NCBI GenBank assembly: GCA_017522125.1
Contig: JAFXAC010000025.1
Coordinates: 1-35,671, forward strand
Length of the DNA: 35,671 bases
Source: Clostridia bacterium
GTDB lineage: Bacteria; Bacillota; Clostridia; Oscillospirales; CAG-272
Reading direction: 5' to 3'
Part shown: piece after piece, positions 1-7,568 of the stretch
Layout of the letters: each line of letters starts with the position of its first letter
Position numbering within the stretch: position 1 is the first letter of the stretch
The notes under the pieces: model-generated
What the model was told of the DNA's origin: nothing
The model's database searches: none
Seen by the model: the letters and a program-made list of their open reading frames with translations, nothing else
Translations under genes and position numbers: made by a program

Positions 1-744
1 ATCCGTGACCTCCTCTCCGAGTATGAGTTCCCGGGCGATGACATTCCGATCGTTCGCGGCTCTGCTCGTACCGCTCTTGAGTCTGCAAGCACCGACGTAA
101 GCTCCCCTGAGTACGCTCCCATCAAGGAGCTCATGGATGCAGTTGACAGCTACATTCCTACTCCTGAGCGCAAGGCTGACCTTGACTTCCTTATGCCCGT
201 AGAGGACGTATTCTCCATCTCCGGACGTGGTACCGTTGCTACCGGTCGTGTAGAGCGTGGTACCGTTAAGGTTGGTGACAACGTTCAGATCGTTGGTCTT
301 ACCGACGAGATGAGAAACGTTGTTGTTACCGGTGTTGAGATGTTCCACAAGCTCCTTCCCCAGGCAGAGGCCGGCGATAACATCGGTTGCCTCCTCCGTG
401 GCGTAGCTAAGGACGAGATCGAGCGCGGACAGGTTCTCTGCAAGCCCGGCTCTGTAAAGCCCCACACCAAGTTCGCAGGTCAGGTTTACGTTCTTACCGA
501 GAAGGAAGGCGGCCGTAAGAAGCCCTTCGTAACCGGTTACAGACCTCAGTTCTACTTCAGAACCACCGACGTTACCGGTAGCATCGAGCTTCCTGCTGAC
601 GTTGAGATGTGCCGTCCCGGCGACAACGTAACCTTCAACGTAGAGCTCATCACCCCCATCGCTTGCGAGAAGGGTCTCCGTTTTGCTATCCGTGAGGGTG
701 GTAGAACCGTTGGTTCCGGCGTTGTTTCCGAGATCGTTGAGTAA
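1..744 (+). CDS. tuf: Elongation factor Tu, 3' part (5' end outside window)
   Basis: The frame is open from base 1 and stops at TAA 742-744, giving 247 C-terminal residues. EF-Tu is the GTPase that brings aminoacyl-tRNA to the ribosome. The G-domain with its P-loop lies upstream of the window. What is present is the end of the G-domain ([11 protein letters not shown], then YIPTPERK), domain 2 ([22 protein letters not shown]) read in pieces, and domain 3 ([15 protein letters not shown]; ending [16 protein letters not shown]). An internal ATG at 133 is not the start because homology continues upstream of it. Codon use is strongly biased to C-ending and GTT/GCT codons, as expected of a very highly expressed gene, and gives a useful reference for the rest of the window. 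A strong terminator follows directly. Confidence 0.98.
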   Translation: MRDLLSEYEFPGDDIPIVRGSARTALESASTDVSSPEYAPIKELMDAVDSYIPTPERKADLDFLMPVEDVFSISGRGTVATGRVERGTVKVGDNVQIVGLTDEMRNVVVTGVEMFHKLLPQAEAGDNIGCLLRGVAKDEIERGQVLCKPGSVKPHTKFAGQVYVLTEKEGGRKKPFVTGYRPQFYFRTTDVTGSIELPADVEMCRPGDNVTFNVELITPIACEKGLRFAIREGGRTVGSGVVSEIVE

Positions 745-765
745 TTAATATTACTTTTACACCAT

Positions 766-800
766 AAATCGGACGCGCTTCGGCGCGTCCGATTTTAATT
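766..800 (+). terminator. Intrinsic terminator of tuf
   Basis: A perfect 13-bp stem (766-778 with 783-795) is closed by a TTCG tetraloop and followed by TTTTAATTTT. It lies 21 bases after the tuf stop codon. The FMN riboswitch starts only about 11 bases later, leaving almost no room for a separate promoter. Confidence 0.93.
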
Positions 801-805
801 TTAAT

Positions 806-952
806 ATCTTTGGGGATCGGTGAAATTCCGTACCGGCGGTATTGCCAAGAGCTGAGTCCGCGAGCTGACAATAGGTCAGCCGAGCAGGTGAGAATCCTGC
901 ACCGACCGTGAAAAATAGCATATCTTGCTATAAAGTCGGGATGGGAGAAGAT
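806..952 (+). promoter_or_regulatory. FMN riboswitch (RFN element)
   Basis: The conserved RFN blocks are present in order: GGTGAAATTCC near 819, CCGGCGGT at 833, GAGTCCGCGAGC near 854, GGTGAGAATCC at 886, ACCGAC at 901, AAAGTCGGGATGGGAGAAG at 932. The closing P1 helix is ATCTT 806-810 with AAGAT 948-952. FMN-bound RFN elements turn down riboflavin synthesis or uptake genes. Downstream, CTCCCC around 956-962 can pair with the GGGGA ribosome-binding site at 972-976, which suggests control of translation; no strong terminator is seen. No recognisable promoter lies between the tuf terminator and the aptamer. Confidence 0.95.
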
Positions 953-981
953 GTTTCTCCCCCGTAGAAATGGGGAAAATT

Positions 982-1665
982 ATGACTAAAAATAACAGAA
1001 ATCACCTGCGGCAGCTTGCCGCGCTCGCGCTTTTTTGCGCTTTGGCTTATGCCGTTACCTTAGTTTTTCATATCAAGGTGTCCTTTTTGACCTTTGACGC
1101 CAAGGATGCCGTCGTTTGCATTGCGGCGATGATATTTGGCGTTTTGCCCTCAACTGCTATCGCGCTTGTCGTGTCCACTATCGAGGCGATCTCGATAAGC
1201 GATACTGCCTTTTGGGGCTGGCTTATGAATTTTATATCCACGGCGGTCTTTGCCGCGGTGGCGGGCGGTATTTACCGCAGAGTTAAAAAAATGTGGGGCG
1301 CGATACTCGGTCTTGGACTTGCGGTCGTGATCTTCACGGGAGTTATGATGGCGATGAACCTTATCATAACGCCTATTTATATGAAAACAACGGTCGACGT
1401 GGTGATGGGACTTATTCCCACACTGCTTTTGCCCTTCAATCTGATAAAAGCGTTGCTCAACGCGGCGCTCGTGCTGGCTTTTTATAAGCCGATAGTTACC
1501 GCGCTTCGTAAGGCGAGGGTGCTTCCTGCGCGTGAGCTTGCCGAGGACGCGGGCTACCGAATGAACGCCAAGAGCGTTGCGGTGCTGTGTGTTGCCGCCG
1601 CCGTTGCCGCAGGCTGCGTGCTGGCTATGATCTACTTTATGAACGGTAGCTTTAGCTTTGCTTGA
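982..1665 (+). CDS. ribU: Riboflavin ECF transporter S component (RibU)
   Basis: A 227-residue membrane protein with about six hydrophobic segments. It is the substrate-binding S subunit that docks on a shared EcfT/EcfA module, encoded elsewhere. The N-terminal part (ALFCALAYAVTLVFH, then FLTFDAKDAVVCIAAMIFG) follows the RibU pattern, including the FDAKD stretch in front of a FG-P turn. The FMN riboswitch directly upstream makes riboflavin the likely substrate. I chose ATG 982 rather than ATG 970: GGGGA at 972-976 is a proper Shine-Dalgarno for 982, whereas 970 has no such site and would overlap it. The next gene follows after 60 bases containing a hairpin. Confidence 0.9.
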   Translation: MTKNNRNHLRQLAALALFCALAYAVTLVFHIKVSFLTFDAKDAVVCIAAMIFGVLPSTAIALVVSTIEAISISDTAFWGWLMNFISTAVFAAVAGGIYRRVKKMWGAILGLGLAVVIFTGVMMAMNLIITPIYMKTTVDVVMGLIPTLLLPFNLIKALLNAALVLAFYKPIVTALRKARVLPARELAEDAGYRMNAKSVAVLCVAAAVAAGCVLAMIYFMNGSFSFA

Positions 1666-1690
1666 TCTAAAAGCATTGATTTTTAATAAA

Positions 1691-1712
1691 TATTGACGTA
1701 TAAGCGTCAATA
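1691..1712. promoter_or_regulatory. 8-bp perfect inverted repeat between ribU and the DUF368 gene
   Basis: TATTGACG at 1691-1698 and CGTCAATA at 1705-1712 flank TATAAG. The repeat ends directly before the AAAGGA ribosome-binding site of the next gene. There is no T-run, so it is not a normal terminator. It could be an mRNA hairpin or a protein operator. Confidence 0.4.
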
Positions 1713-1725
1713 AAAGGAATTTTAA

Positions 1726-2568
1726 ATGAAAAAGAATTTTTTAGTAAAGGCGATACTGTGGGTAGTTCAGGGCTTCATCGTGGGGCTTGGCGCGATATTA
1801 CCCGGAGTAAGCGGCGGAACGCTTTGCTATGCCTTCGGTATTTACGACCAAATAATCGAGGTGCTGTCAAATCCCTTTAAGGGTGTCAAAAAGCATTGGA
1901 AAATGCTCATCTTTATAGGAATCGGCGGAGTGCTTGGCTTTGTCGGCTTCGCGGGAATAACAGAGCAGCTGCTTAAATGGAACGAGGCTGTCGTCCTTTG
2001 CGTGTTCGTAGGACTTATAGCGGGAACCGTTCCCGAGCTTTGGCGTGAGGCTGGCAAGGAAAAGAGGGGAAAGCTTTCCATTGTTGCCTTGGTAGTGAGC
2101 TTCATTGCTATCTCGGTAGTCTTTTATCTTTTCAAGAGCGTCCTTCAGCTCACGCTCGCGCCCAACCTTGTCGGCTGGCTCGTCTGCGGCTTGCTTTGGG
2201 GACTTAGCTTTATAATCCCGGGCTTTAGCTCGTCAACGCTTCTGCTTTTCTTTGGAATATACGAGCAGATGTCGCACGGTATATCGCACCTTGATTTCGG
2301 CGTTCTGATACCCCTTGGCATAGCCATGCTTGCGACGCTTTTGCTGTTCTCAAAAGTTATGAAATTGCTTTTCGACAAATATCACTCGATAGCGTCCCAC
2401 GCAGTAATGGGATTTGTGCTTGCCACAACTCTTATGATACTTCCGCCGTTCAATACGGGTGTTTGGGATATCGCCGTATACGTTATTTGCATCGTGTGCG
2501 GTGCTGTAGCCTCGTTTGGCTTCAACGCTCTTTGCAACAAGATCAAATCGAGCGCGGACGAGGACTAA
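1726..2568 (+). CDS. DUF368 family membrane protein (PopT-like undecaprenyl-phosphate translocase)
   Basis: A 280-residue polytopic membrane protein of the DUF368 family. The two signature halves are visible: GAILPGVSGGTLCYAFGIY near residues 22-40 and SFIIPGFSSSTLLLFFGIY near 160-178, an internal duplication with P-G-(V/F)-S motifs typical of the family. Members of this family (PopT) have been reported to return undecaprenyl phosphate across the membrane for reuse in wall synthesis; that role here is by family only. It follows ribU on the same strand after 60 bases and has a ribosome-binding site AAAAGGA. No terminator is visible before the metK promoter. Confidence 0.85.
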   Translation: MKKNFLVKAILWVVQGFIVGLGAILPGVSGGTLCYAFGIYDQIIEVLSNPFKGVKKHWKMLIFIGIGGVLGFVGFAGITEQLLKWNEAVVLCVFVGLIAGTVPELWREAGKEKRGKLSIVALVVSFIAISVVFYLFKSVLQLTLAPNLVGWLVCGLLWGLSFIIPGFSSSTLLLFFGIYEQMSHGISHLDFGVLIPLGIAMLATLLLFSKVMKLLFDKYHSIASHAVMGFVLATTLMILPPFNTGVWDIAVYVICIVCGAVASFGFNALCNKIKSSADED

Positions 2569-2582
2569 ATTCCAAAAAGGTA

Positions 2583-2612
2583 TTGACAAGCATTGTTCAA
2601 ATATGATATAAT
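2583..2612 (+). promoter_or_regulatory. Promoter of the SAM riboswitch-metK unit
   Basis: TTGACA at 2583-2588 and TATAAT at 2607-2612 are separated by 18 bases. A TG at 2604-2605 makes it an extended -10. Transcription would start near 2619, just ahead of the riboswitch. Confidence 0.85.
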
Positions 2613-2637
2613 GCATTGCTAAATAACTGAAATAAAT

Positions 2638-2730
2638 ATTTCTTATCAAGAGCAACGGAGGGACAGGCCCTATGATGTTGCAGCAACCTGCCGCGCGGCA
2701 AGGTGCTAAATCCCGACAGATGAGAGAAAA
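2638..2730 (+). promoter_or_regulatory. SAM-I (S-box) riboswitch
   Basis: S-box blocks are seen in order: TTTCTTATCAAGAG (P1 5' arm), GGAGGGACAGGCCCTATGA (kink-turn and P2), GCAGCAACCTG, the P3 hairpin CCGCGCGG, GGTGCTAAATCCC, and CAGATGAGAGAAA (P1 3' arm). SAM binding stabilises P1 and lets the downstream terminator form. It sits directly upstream of SAM synthetase, so it should give feedback control of SAM production. Confidence 0.97.
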
Positions 2731-2731
2731 G

Positions 2732-2760
2732 AGCCTCGTCGGGAAGACGAGGCTTTTGCT
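2732..2760 (+). terminator. SAM riboswitch attenuator terminator
   Basis: AGCCTCGTC 2732-2740 pairs with GACGAGGCT 2746-2754 (9 bp, 5-base loop) and is followed by TTTGCTTT. It is placed between the S-box and the metK start codon, as in transcription-terminating S-box switches. Confidence 0.9.
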
Positions 2761-2776
2761 TTGAAAGGAAAGAAAA

Positions 2777-3970
2777 ATGGAAAACAAAAAAATGCGTACT
2801 CTTTTTACCTCCGAGTCGGTAACGGAGGGACATCCCGATAAGATCTGCGACAAGATCTCCGACGCCGTGCTTGACAATCTGCTTGCGCAGGACCCCGAGT
2901 CCCGCGTTGCCTGCGAGGTCTGCTGTACCACGGGACTTATTCAGATAATGGGCGAGATCACGACCAAGGGCTATGCTGATTTTCAGACCATCGCCCGTGA
3001 GACCGTCCGTGAGATCGGATACGACAGGGCGAAATTCGGCTTTGACTGTGATAGCTGTGCGGTCATTTCCACTGTTCACGAGCAGTCGCCCGATATAGCT
3101 CTCGGCGTTGACCGTTCCCTTGAAGCCAAGGCGGGCGACATTACCGACGAGTACGATACGGGCGCGGGCGATCAGGGCATTATGTTCGGCTACGCTTGTA
3201 ACGAAACGCCCGAGCTTATGCCTCTGCCCATTTCTCTTGCTCACAAGCTGGCAAAAAGACTTACCGAGGTGCGCAAAAACGGTACTCTCGCATACCTTCG
3301 TCCCGACGGCAAAACGCAGGTCACGGTTGAGTACGAGGGCGATGCTCCCGTGCGCGTTGACACGGTGGTCGTGTCATCTCAGCATAGCGAAAGCGTAAGC
3401 CTTGAGCAGATACGCGAGGATATCATTCGCGAGGTAGTGCTTCCTATAATTCCCGCAGAGCTTATTGATGCGGATACCAAATATTACGTCAACCCCACGG
3501 GCAGATTCGTTATCGGCGGTCCTATGGGTGATAGCGGACTTACGGGTAGAAAGATAATCGTAGATACATACGGCGGATACGCACGCCACGGCGGCGGCGC
3601 TTTCTCGGGCAAGGACCCGACGAAGGTCGACCGTTCTGCCGCTTACGCCGCAAGATATCTTGCAAAGAACGTCGTAGCCGCAGGACTTGCCGCAAAGTGC
3701 GAGATACAGCTTGCCTACGCCATCGGCGTTGCACGCCCCGTGTCCGTGCTTGTTGACACGTTCGGTACTGCCAAGGTTTCCGAGGACGCTATCGCAAGCG
3801 CTCTTGACGAGCTGTTCGATCTGCGCCCCGCGGCGATCATTGCCCGCTTCGCGCTTCGCCGCCCGATCTATTGCGACCTTGCCGCTTACGGTCACATGGG
3901 TAGGGAGGACCTGGATATTCCGTGGGAAAAGACCGATCTCGTTGACGCTCTGCGTGCAAAGCTACTCTGA
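2777..3970 (+). CDS. metK: S-adenosylmethionine synthetase
   Basis: A 397-residue cytosolic enzyme making SAM from methionine and ATP with release of phosphate and diphosphate; the length is normal for the family. Visible signatures are [19 protein letters not shown] near the N-terminus (ATP and Mg-binding histidine and aspartate), [12 protein letters not shown] near residue 129 (methionine and ATP loop), and [19 protein letters not shown] near residue 270 (phosphate-binding loop). The start ATG has GAAAGGAAAG upstream. Expression is under the SAM-I riboswitch. No terminator follows, so the switch probably also affects the next three genes (small unknown, recD2, comFC). Confidence 0.99.
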   Translation: MENKKMRTLFTSESVTEGHPDKICDKISDAVLDNLLAQDPESRVACEVCCTTGLIQIMGEITTKGYADFQTIARETVREIGYDRAKFGFDCDSCAVISTVHEQSPDIALGVDRSLEAKAGDITDEYDTGAGDQGIMFGYACNETPELMPLPISLAHKLAKRLTEVRKNGTLAYLRPDGKTQVTVEYEGDAPVRVDTVVVSSQHSESVSLEQIREDIIREVVLPIIPAELIDADTKYYVNPTGRFVIGGPMGDSGLTGRKIIVDTYGGYARHGGGAFSGKDPTKVDRSAAYAARYLAKNVVAAGLAAKCEIQLAYAIGVARPVSVLVDTFGTAKVSEDAIASALDELFDLRPAAIIARFALRRPIYCDLAAYGHMGREDLDIPWEKTDLVDALRAKLL

Positions 3971-3988
3971 TCTTTGACCTATCTATCT

Positions 3989-4014
3989 CTCCCGTGCATA
4001 TACTGTAACGGGAG
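3989..4014 (+). promoter_or_regulatory. Hairpin covering the ribosome-binding site of the next gene
   Basis: CTCCCGT 3989-3995 pairs perfectly with ACGGGAG 4008-4014 across a 12-base loop. The 3' arm overlaps the GGGAGGGAA Shine-Dalgarno (4010-4018) of the gene starting at 4023. There is no T-run. It would dampen translation of that gene unless opened, for example by ribosomes arriving from metK. Confidence 0.5.
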
Positions 4015-4022
4015 GGAACGGT

Positions 4023-4355
4023 ATGGTTTTTGTTGAAATATTGGTTTCGGTGCTTGCCGCGTTTGGCGTATTTTGCCTTTTTAAGCTGATAGCCGAGGAA
4101 TGGCTTATTCCCGACAGCCAGCTTCCGCCGCAATGCATTCGCCTCAACGGGGACGAGAGCGACGAGGAGATAGAGGCGCTTTTTGATGCAGCCCGCGCGT
4201 CGTGGACTCGCCGCGAGGATGGCGAGGTCATCGTGTATTGCGAGCGCGACGGAGCTATCGAAAAAGAAAGAATTGAAGCTATCCTGCAAGGTCGGGCGTT
4301 GCTCGTCTGCCGCAGGGAAAATACCGCGCGAGAGGAGGGACGCGAGGATGAATAA
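4023..4355 (+). CDS. Small membrane-anchored protein of unknown function
   Basis: A 110-residue protein that I do not recognise. Residues 3-22 (VEILVSVLAAFGVFCLFKLI) form one hydrophobic segment. The rest is an acidic soluble part with alternating strand-like and helix-like stretches (DESDEEIEALFDAARAS; GEVIVYCERDG; IEAILQGRALLVCRRE) and a charged tail. It has two cysteines in the soluble part but no metal motif. It lies 52 bases after metK and overlaps the start of recD2 by 8 bases, so the genes are co-transcribed and probably translationally coupled. The Shine-Dalgarno GGGAGG is partly covered by the hairpin at 3989-4014. The real-gene call rests on position, ribosome-binding site and codon use like its neighbours. 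Confidence 0.75.
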   Translation: MVFVEILVSVLAAFGVFCLFKLIAEEWLIPDSQLPPQCIRLNGDESDEEIEALFDAARASWTRREDGEVIVYCERDGAIEKERIEAILQGRALLVCRRENTAREEGREDE

Positions 4356-6663
4356 TGATAAAATTTTTACAGATAAAACGGCTTCGCGCCCCGCTTCAAG
4401 CGGGGCTCGACCTCTATCGGAGCAAAACAGCTCCGAGCGCGAGCTGCGAGGTCAGGTGGAAACGGTGCTTTACCGCAACGAGGATAACGGCTACGTGGTT
4501 TGTATAGTCGTTACGGAGGACGGAAGCCTTGTGAATACCGTGGGAATAATGCCCGACGTTGAGGACGGGGACAAGCTCTCCGCCTTCGGAAAATGGGAAA
4601 ATAACGCACGCTACGGAAAGCAGTTCCGCGTGCTTGAATATACCGTGGAGCTTCTTACGGAAAACGGCGATATCGAAAGATATCTTTCGTCGGGGGCGAT
4701 AAAGGGCGTGGGCGTAAAGACCGCGCGAAAGATAGTTGCGGAGTTTGGCGACGACACGGTCGACGTTATCGAAAATCACCCCGATTGGCTTGCGCAGATA
4801 CCCGGAATAACACACAAAAGAGCGCTCGAAATATCCGAGGAGTTCAAGTCAAAGTCCGATCTTCGCGCGACTGTCACCTTCTTTAGGGAATATTTCGGCC
4901 CTGCGCTCACAATGAAGATATATAAGGAATTCGGCAAGCGCTCAATACAGGTCGCAAGGGATAACCCGTACAGGCTTTGCGAGGACGTTGAGGGCATCGG
5001 CTTTGAAAAGGCGGACAGCATGGCGCAAAAGCTGGGGCTTCCGCACGATAGCGAGGAAAGGATCGAGGCAGGCGTTTTGCACGTGCTTTCGTCTGACGCG
5101 GCACAAAACGGTCACACCTGCTTTCCAGAGGAAATGCTTATAGGCTCGGCGGCGGAGGCTCTCGGTGTGGAGAGGGAAGCCGTCAGAGAGGCGATAAAGG
5201 ATATGATCTCGCGCCACAGGCTTGTGGCTGAAAAGACCGATGATGCAAGGCTTATATATAATAAGGAAAGCTATGACGACGAAAAATACGTTGCCGAAAA
5301 GCTTGCGCTTTTGCGCCGAGGCAGTATACAGCTTTCCTTTTCAGATATAGAGGCGTTTATCCGCAAGGAGGAGGCGTCAAACGGAATAAAATACGCCGAC
5401 GAGCAGAAAAAGGCTATTTTCGAGGCACTCAGCGGCGGCGTGCTTTTGCTGACGGGCGGTCCCGGTACGGGTAAGACCACGGTAGTCACCGCGCTGATAG
5501 CGATATTTGAAAGTATGGACCTCAAGGTCGCGCTTGCCGCGCCTACGGGACGCGCCGCCAAGCGAATGACCGAGGCAACGGGACGCGAGGCAAAGACCGT
5601 GCATAGACTCCTTGAGGTGGATTTTGGCGGCGAGGACGGTGAGATACGCGATAGGTGTGGCTCATCGCGCATTAAATTTCGCAGGTGCGCAGAGTATCTG
5701 CTCGACGAGCACGTTATCATAGTCGACGAGGCTTCAATGCTCGACCTTTCGCTTACCGCGTCGCTCTTGCGTGCCGTAAAGCCCGGGGCGCGCCTTATAT
5801 TTATCGGAGATTCCGATCAGCTCCCGTCCGTGGGCGCGGGCAACGTGCTTCACGATATGCTCGCATCGGGCAGGCTCCCGACCGTGCGCCTTGACAGGAT
5901 ATTCCGTCAGGCGGAGATGTCGCTGATAGTCACCAACGCTCACGCCATCAACCGCGGCGAGATGCCCGTGCTTGACGTAAAGGACAGAGATTTCTTCTTT
6001 ATGCCGCGTCAGCTTGACGATGACGTGGCTTATACGGTGGGCGAGCTTTGCGCCGCAAGGCTTCCGCGCGCATACGGCGAGGACGAGGTTATACAGGTCA
6101 TCTCGCCTACCAAAAGGGGTATTTCGGGCACGGAGGCGCTCAACGCAAGGCTTCAAGCGCTTATAAATCCCCCCGCGCGCGAGAAAAAGGAGTACCGCCA
6201 CCACGACCGACTTTTCCGCGTGGGAGATAAGGTTATGCAGATACGCAATAATTACGAGCTTGAATGGATAAGAGGCTCAAAAAGCGGGCTTGGCGTATTC
6301 AACGGCGATATCGGACGGATACTTGAGATAAATACCGCCGAAAAATATATGGAAGTCGATTTTGACGGCAGAGAGGTAATATACGAGTTTTCGATACTTG
6401 ACGATCTTGACCTCTCCTACGCCATAACGGTTCACAAATCGCAGGGAAGCGAGTATTCTACCGTCGTTATTCCGCTTGGCGGAGTAAGCCCTGCGCTTTG
6501 CACGCGAAATCTGCTTTATACCGCGGTAACTCGCGCGAAAAACAGAGTTATTATCGTCGGACGGGCGGATACCGTGGCGGCGATGGTCGCAAACCGCAAG
6601 CCGACGGTTCGATATACGGGACTTGAGCGCAGAATACGCGAAAGACTTGGCGACGCGCGATGA
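4348..6663 (+). CDS. recD2: RecD2-type ATP-dependent DNA helicase
   Basis: A 771-residue SF1B 5'-3' helicase, RecBCD-independent, used in DNA repair and replication-fork handling. After a non-conserved, Ser/Ala-rich first 30 residues comes the OB-like N-terminal part, then tandem helix-hairpin-helix segments (GAIKGVGVKTARKI, AQIPGITHKRALEI). The motor begins with Walker A GGPGTGKTTVV near residue 370, then VIIVDEASML (Walker B) near 457, IFIGDSDQLPSVGAGN (motif III), VISPTKRGISG, and SYAITVHKSQGSEYSTVV (motif V/VI region). ATG 4348 was chosen because AGAGGAGGGA lies at the right distance; the frame is open further upstream but only as an overlap with the previous gene. It overlaps comFC by ATGA. 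Confidence 0.95.
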   Translation: MNNDKIFTDKTASRPASSGARPLSEQNSSERELRGQVETVLYRNEDNGYVVCIVVTEDGSLVNTVGIMPDVEDGDKLSAFGKWENNARYGKQFRVLEYTVELLTENGDIERYLSSGAIKGVGVKTARKIVAEFGDDTVDVIENHPDWLAQIPGITHKRALEISEEFKSKSDLRATVTFFREYFGPALTMKIYKEFGKRSIQVARDNPYRLCEDVEGIGFEKADSMAQKLGLPHDSEERIEAGVLHVLSSDAAQNGHTCFPEEMLIGSAAEALGVEREAVREAIKDMISRHRLVAEKTDDARLIYNKESYDDEKYVAEKLALLRRGSIQLSFSDIEAFIRKEEASNGIKYADEQKKAIFEALSGGVLLLTGGPGTGKTTVVTALIAIFESMDLKVALAAPTGRAAKRMTEATGREAKTVHRLLEVDFGGEDGEIRDRCGSSRIKFRRCAEYLLDEHVIIVDEASMLDLSLTASLLRAVKPGARLIFIGDSDQLPSVGAGNVLHDMLASGRLPTVRLDRIFRQAEMSLIVTNAHAINRGEMPVLDVKDRDFFFMPRQLDDDVAYTVGELCAARLPRAYGEDEVIQVISPTKRGISGTEALNARLQALINPPAREKKEYRHHDRLFRVGDKVMQIRNNYELEWIRGSKSGLGVFNGDIGRILEINTAEKYMEVDFDGREVIYEFSILDDLDLSYAITVHKSQGSEYSTVVIPLGGVSPALCTRNLLYTAVTRAKNRVIIVGRADTVAAMVANRKPTVRYTGLERRIRERLGDAR

Positions 6664-7490
6664 AGGAATTAAACAAAGAGCTTGCCGTGCGTTCGCTTAT
6701 AAGGGGCGAGTTTTGCCCCATTTGTAAGGAAAAACGCGGCGGGACACAGCTTTTGTGCGATGCCTGCGCCGACGCACTTGCCGCAGAGATGCGGCGCGGA
6801 TGCGCAGTCTGCGGCAAAAGCATGCAGGACTGCACCTGCTCCACGGCGGCACTGCGCCGCGCGGGATACGCGCATCTTTTTAAGCTTTGCGCGTATGACC
6901 CCAAGGACACGGGTGTTGCCAACAAAACTATATTCGTTCTTAAGAGCCACCGTGACCGCTTACTTTTTTGCCTGCTTGCACGCCTTATGGCGTATAGGCT
7001 CAAGGAGGCGCTTGCGGCGATAAACGCCGCCTCGGATACGGAGGCGAGAGCCGTTGTGACGTATATTCCGCGCTCGCGGCGACGCATCAGAAAAACGGGA
7101 GTCGATCAGGCAAGGCTTCTTGCTAAATATCTGGCGGCGGAGCTTTCGTTACCGCTTGTGCGCCTTCTCAAAAGGCGTATGCGCGCCAAGACGCAAAAGG
7201 AGCTGTCGGTGTTTGACAGAGAGCGCAACGCCACGAGCCTGTTCAGGCTTAAAAATGCAAAGAAACTGAACGGCGCGACCGTTATAATAGTGGACGACCT
7301 CGTTGCAAGCGGAAACACCATGGCGCAGGCGGGCGAGCTGCTTACGCACGGAGGCGCACGGCGCGTTATTTTGTCGTGTGTTGCCTCGCTTCTTCAAAAA
7401 TCGGAGGCGGAGCGCTTTGAGGAATACTCAAAGGACGTTCCAATGCCGCCCGACTCGCCCGACGAGGACATATTTGCGCGTGTCGAATAA
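6660..7490 (+). CDS. comFC: ComFC family phosphoribosyltransferase-like protein
   Basis: A 276-residue ComF-family protein, linked in naturally competent bacteria to handling of incoming single-stranded DNA. The N-terminal part has a zinc-ribbon pattern of cysteine pairs (FCPIC, LCDAC, GCAVC, CTC within residues 18-60). The C-terminal part carries the PRPP-loop signature IIVDDLVASGNTMAQAG near residue 207. TYIPRSRRRIRKTGVDQA is also typical of the family. It starts inside the recD2 stop codon (ATGA), so the two are coupled. The recD2-comFC pairing suggests a shared role in DNA processing, but competence itself cannot be concluded from this. Confidence 0.93.
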   Translation: MKELNKELAVRSLIRGEFCPICKEKRGGTQLLCDACADALAAEMRRGCAVCGKSMQDCTCSTAALRRAGYAHLFKLCAYDPKDTGVANKTIFVLKSHRDRLLFCLLARLMAYRLKEALAAINAASDTEARAVVTYIPRSRRRIRKTGVDQARLLAKYLAAELSLPLVRLLKRRMRAKTQKELSVFDRERNATSLFRLKNAKKLNGATVIIVDDLVASGNTMAQAGELLTHGGARRVILSCVASLLQKSEAERFEEYSKDVPMPPDSPDEDIFARVE

Positions 7491-7506
7491 ATATTTCACC
7501 AAGACC

Positions 7507-7535
7507 TTGCATTTTTGTTTTAAGTATAGTATAAT
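7507..7535 (+). promoter_or_regulatory. Promoter of mreB
   Basis: TTGCAT 7507-7512 and TATAAT 7530-7535 are separated by 17 bases. It lies in the 78-base gap between comFC and mreB. A ribosome-binding site GAGGAAAAG precedes the mreB ATG. Confidence 0.82.
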
Positions 7536-7568
7536 AAAATATATATCGTCAAAAAATGAGGAAAAGAA

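Noticed and set aside
4183-4347. Longer recD2 with an N-terminal extension from 4183
   Set aside because: The extra 55 codons only overlap the previous gene and show no conserved sequence; ATG 4348 has the proper ribosome-binding site.
4388-4406. 9-bp GC-rich inverted repeat inside the start of recD2
   Set aside because: A one-base loop and no T-run make it a poor terminator; it lies in a low-complexity coding stretch and may be chance.
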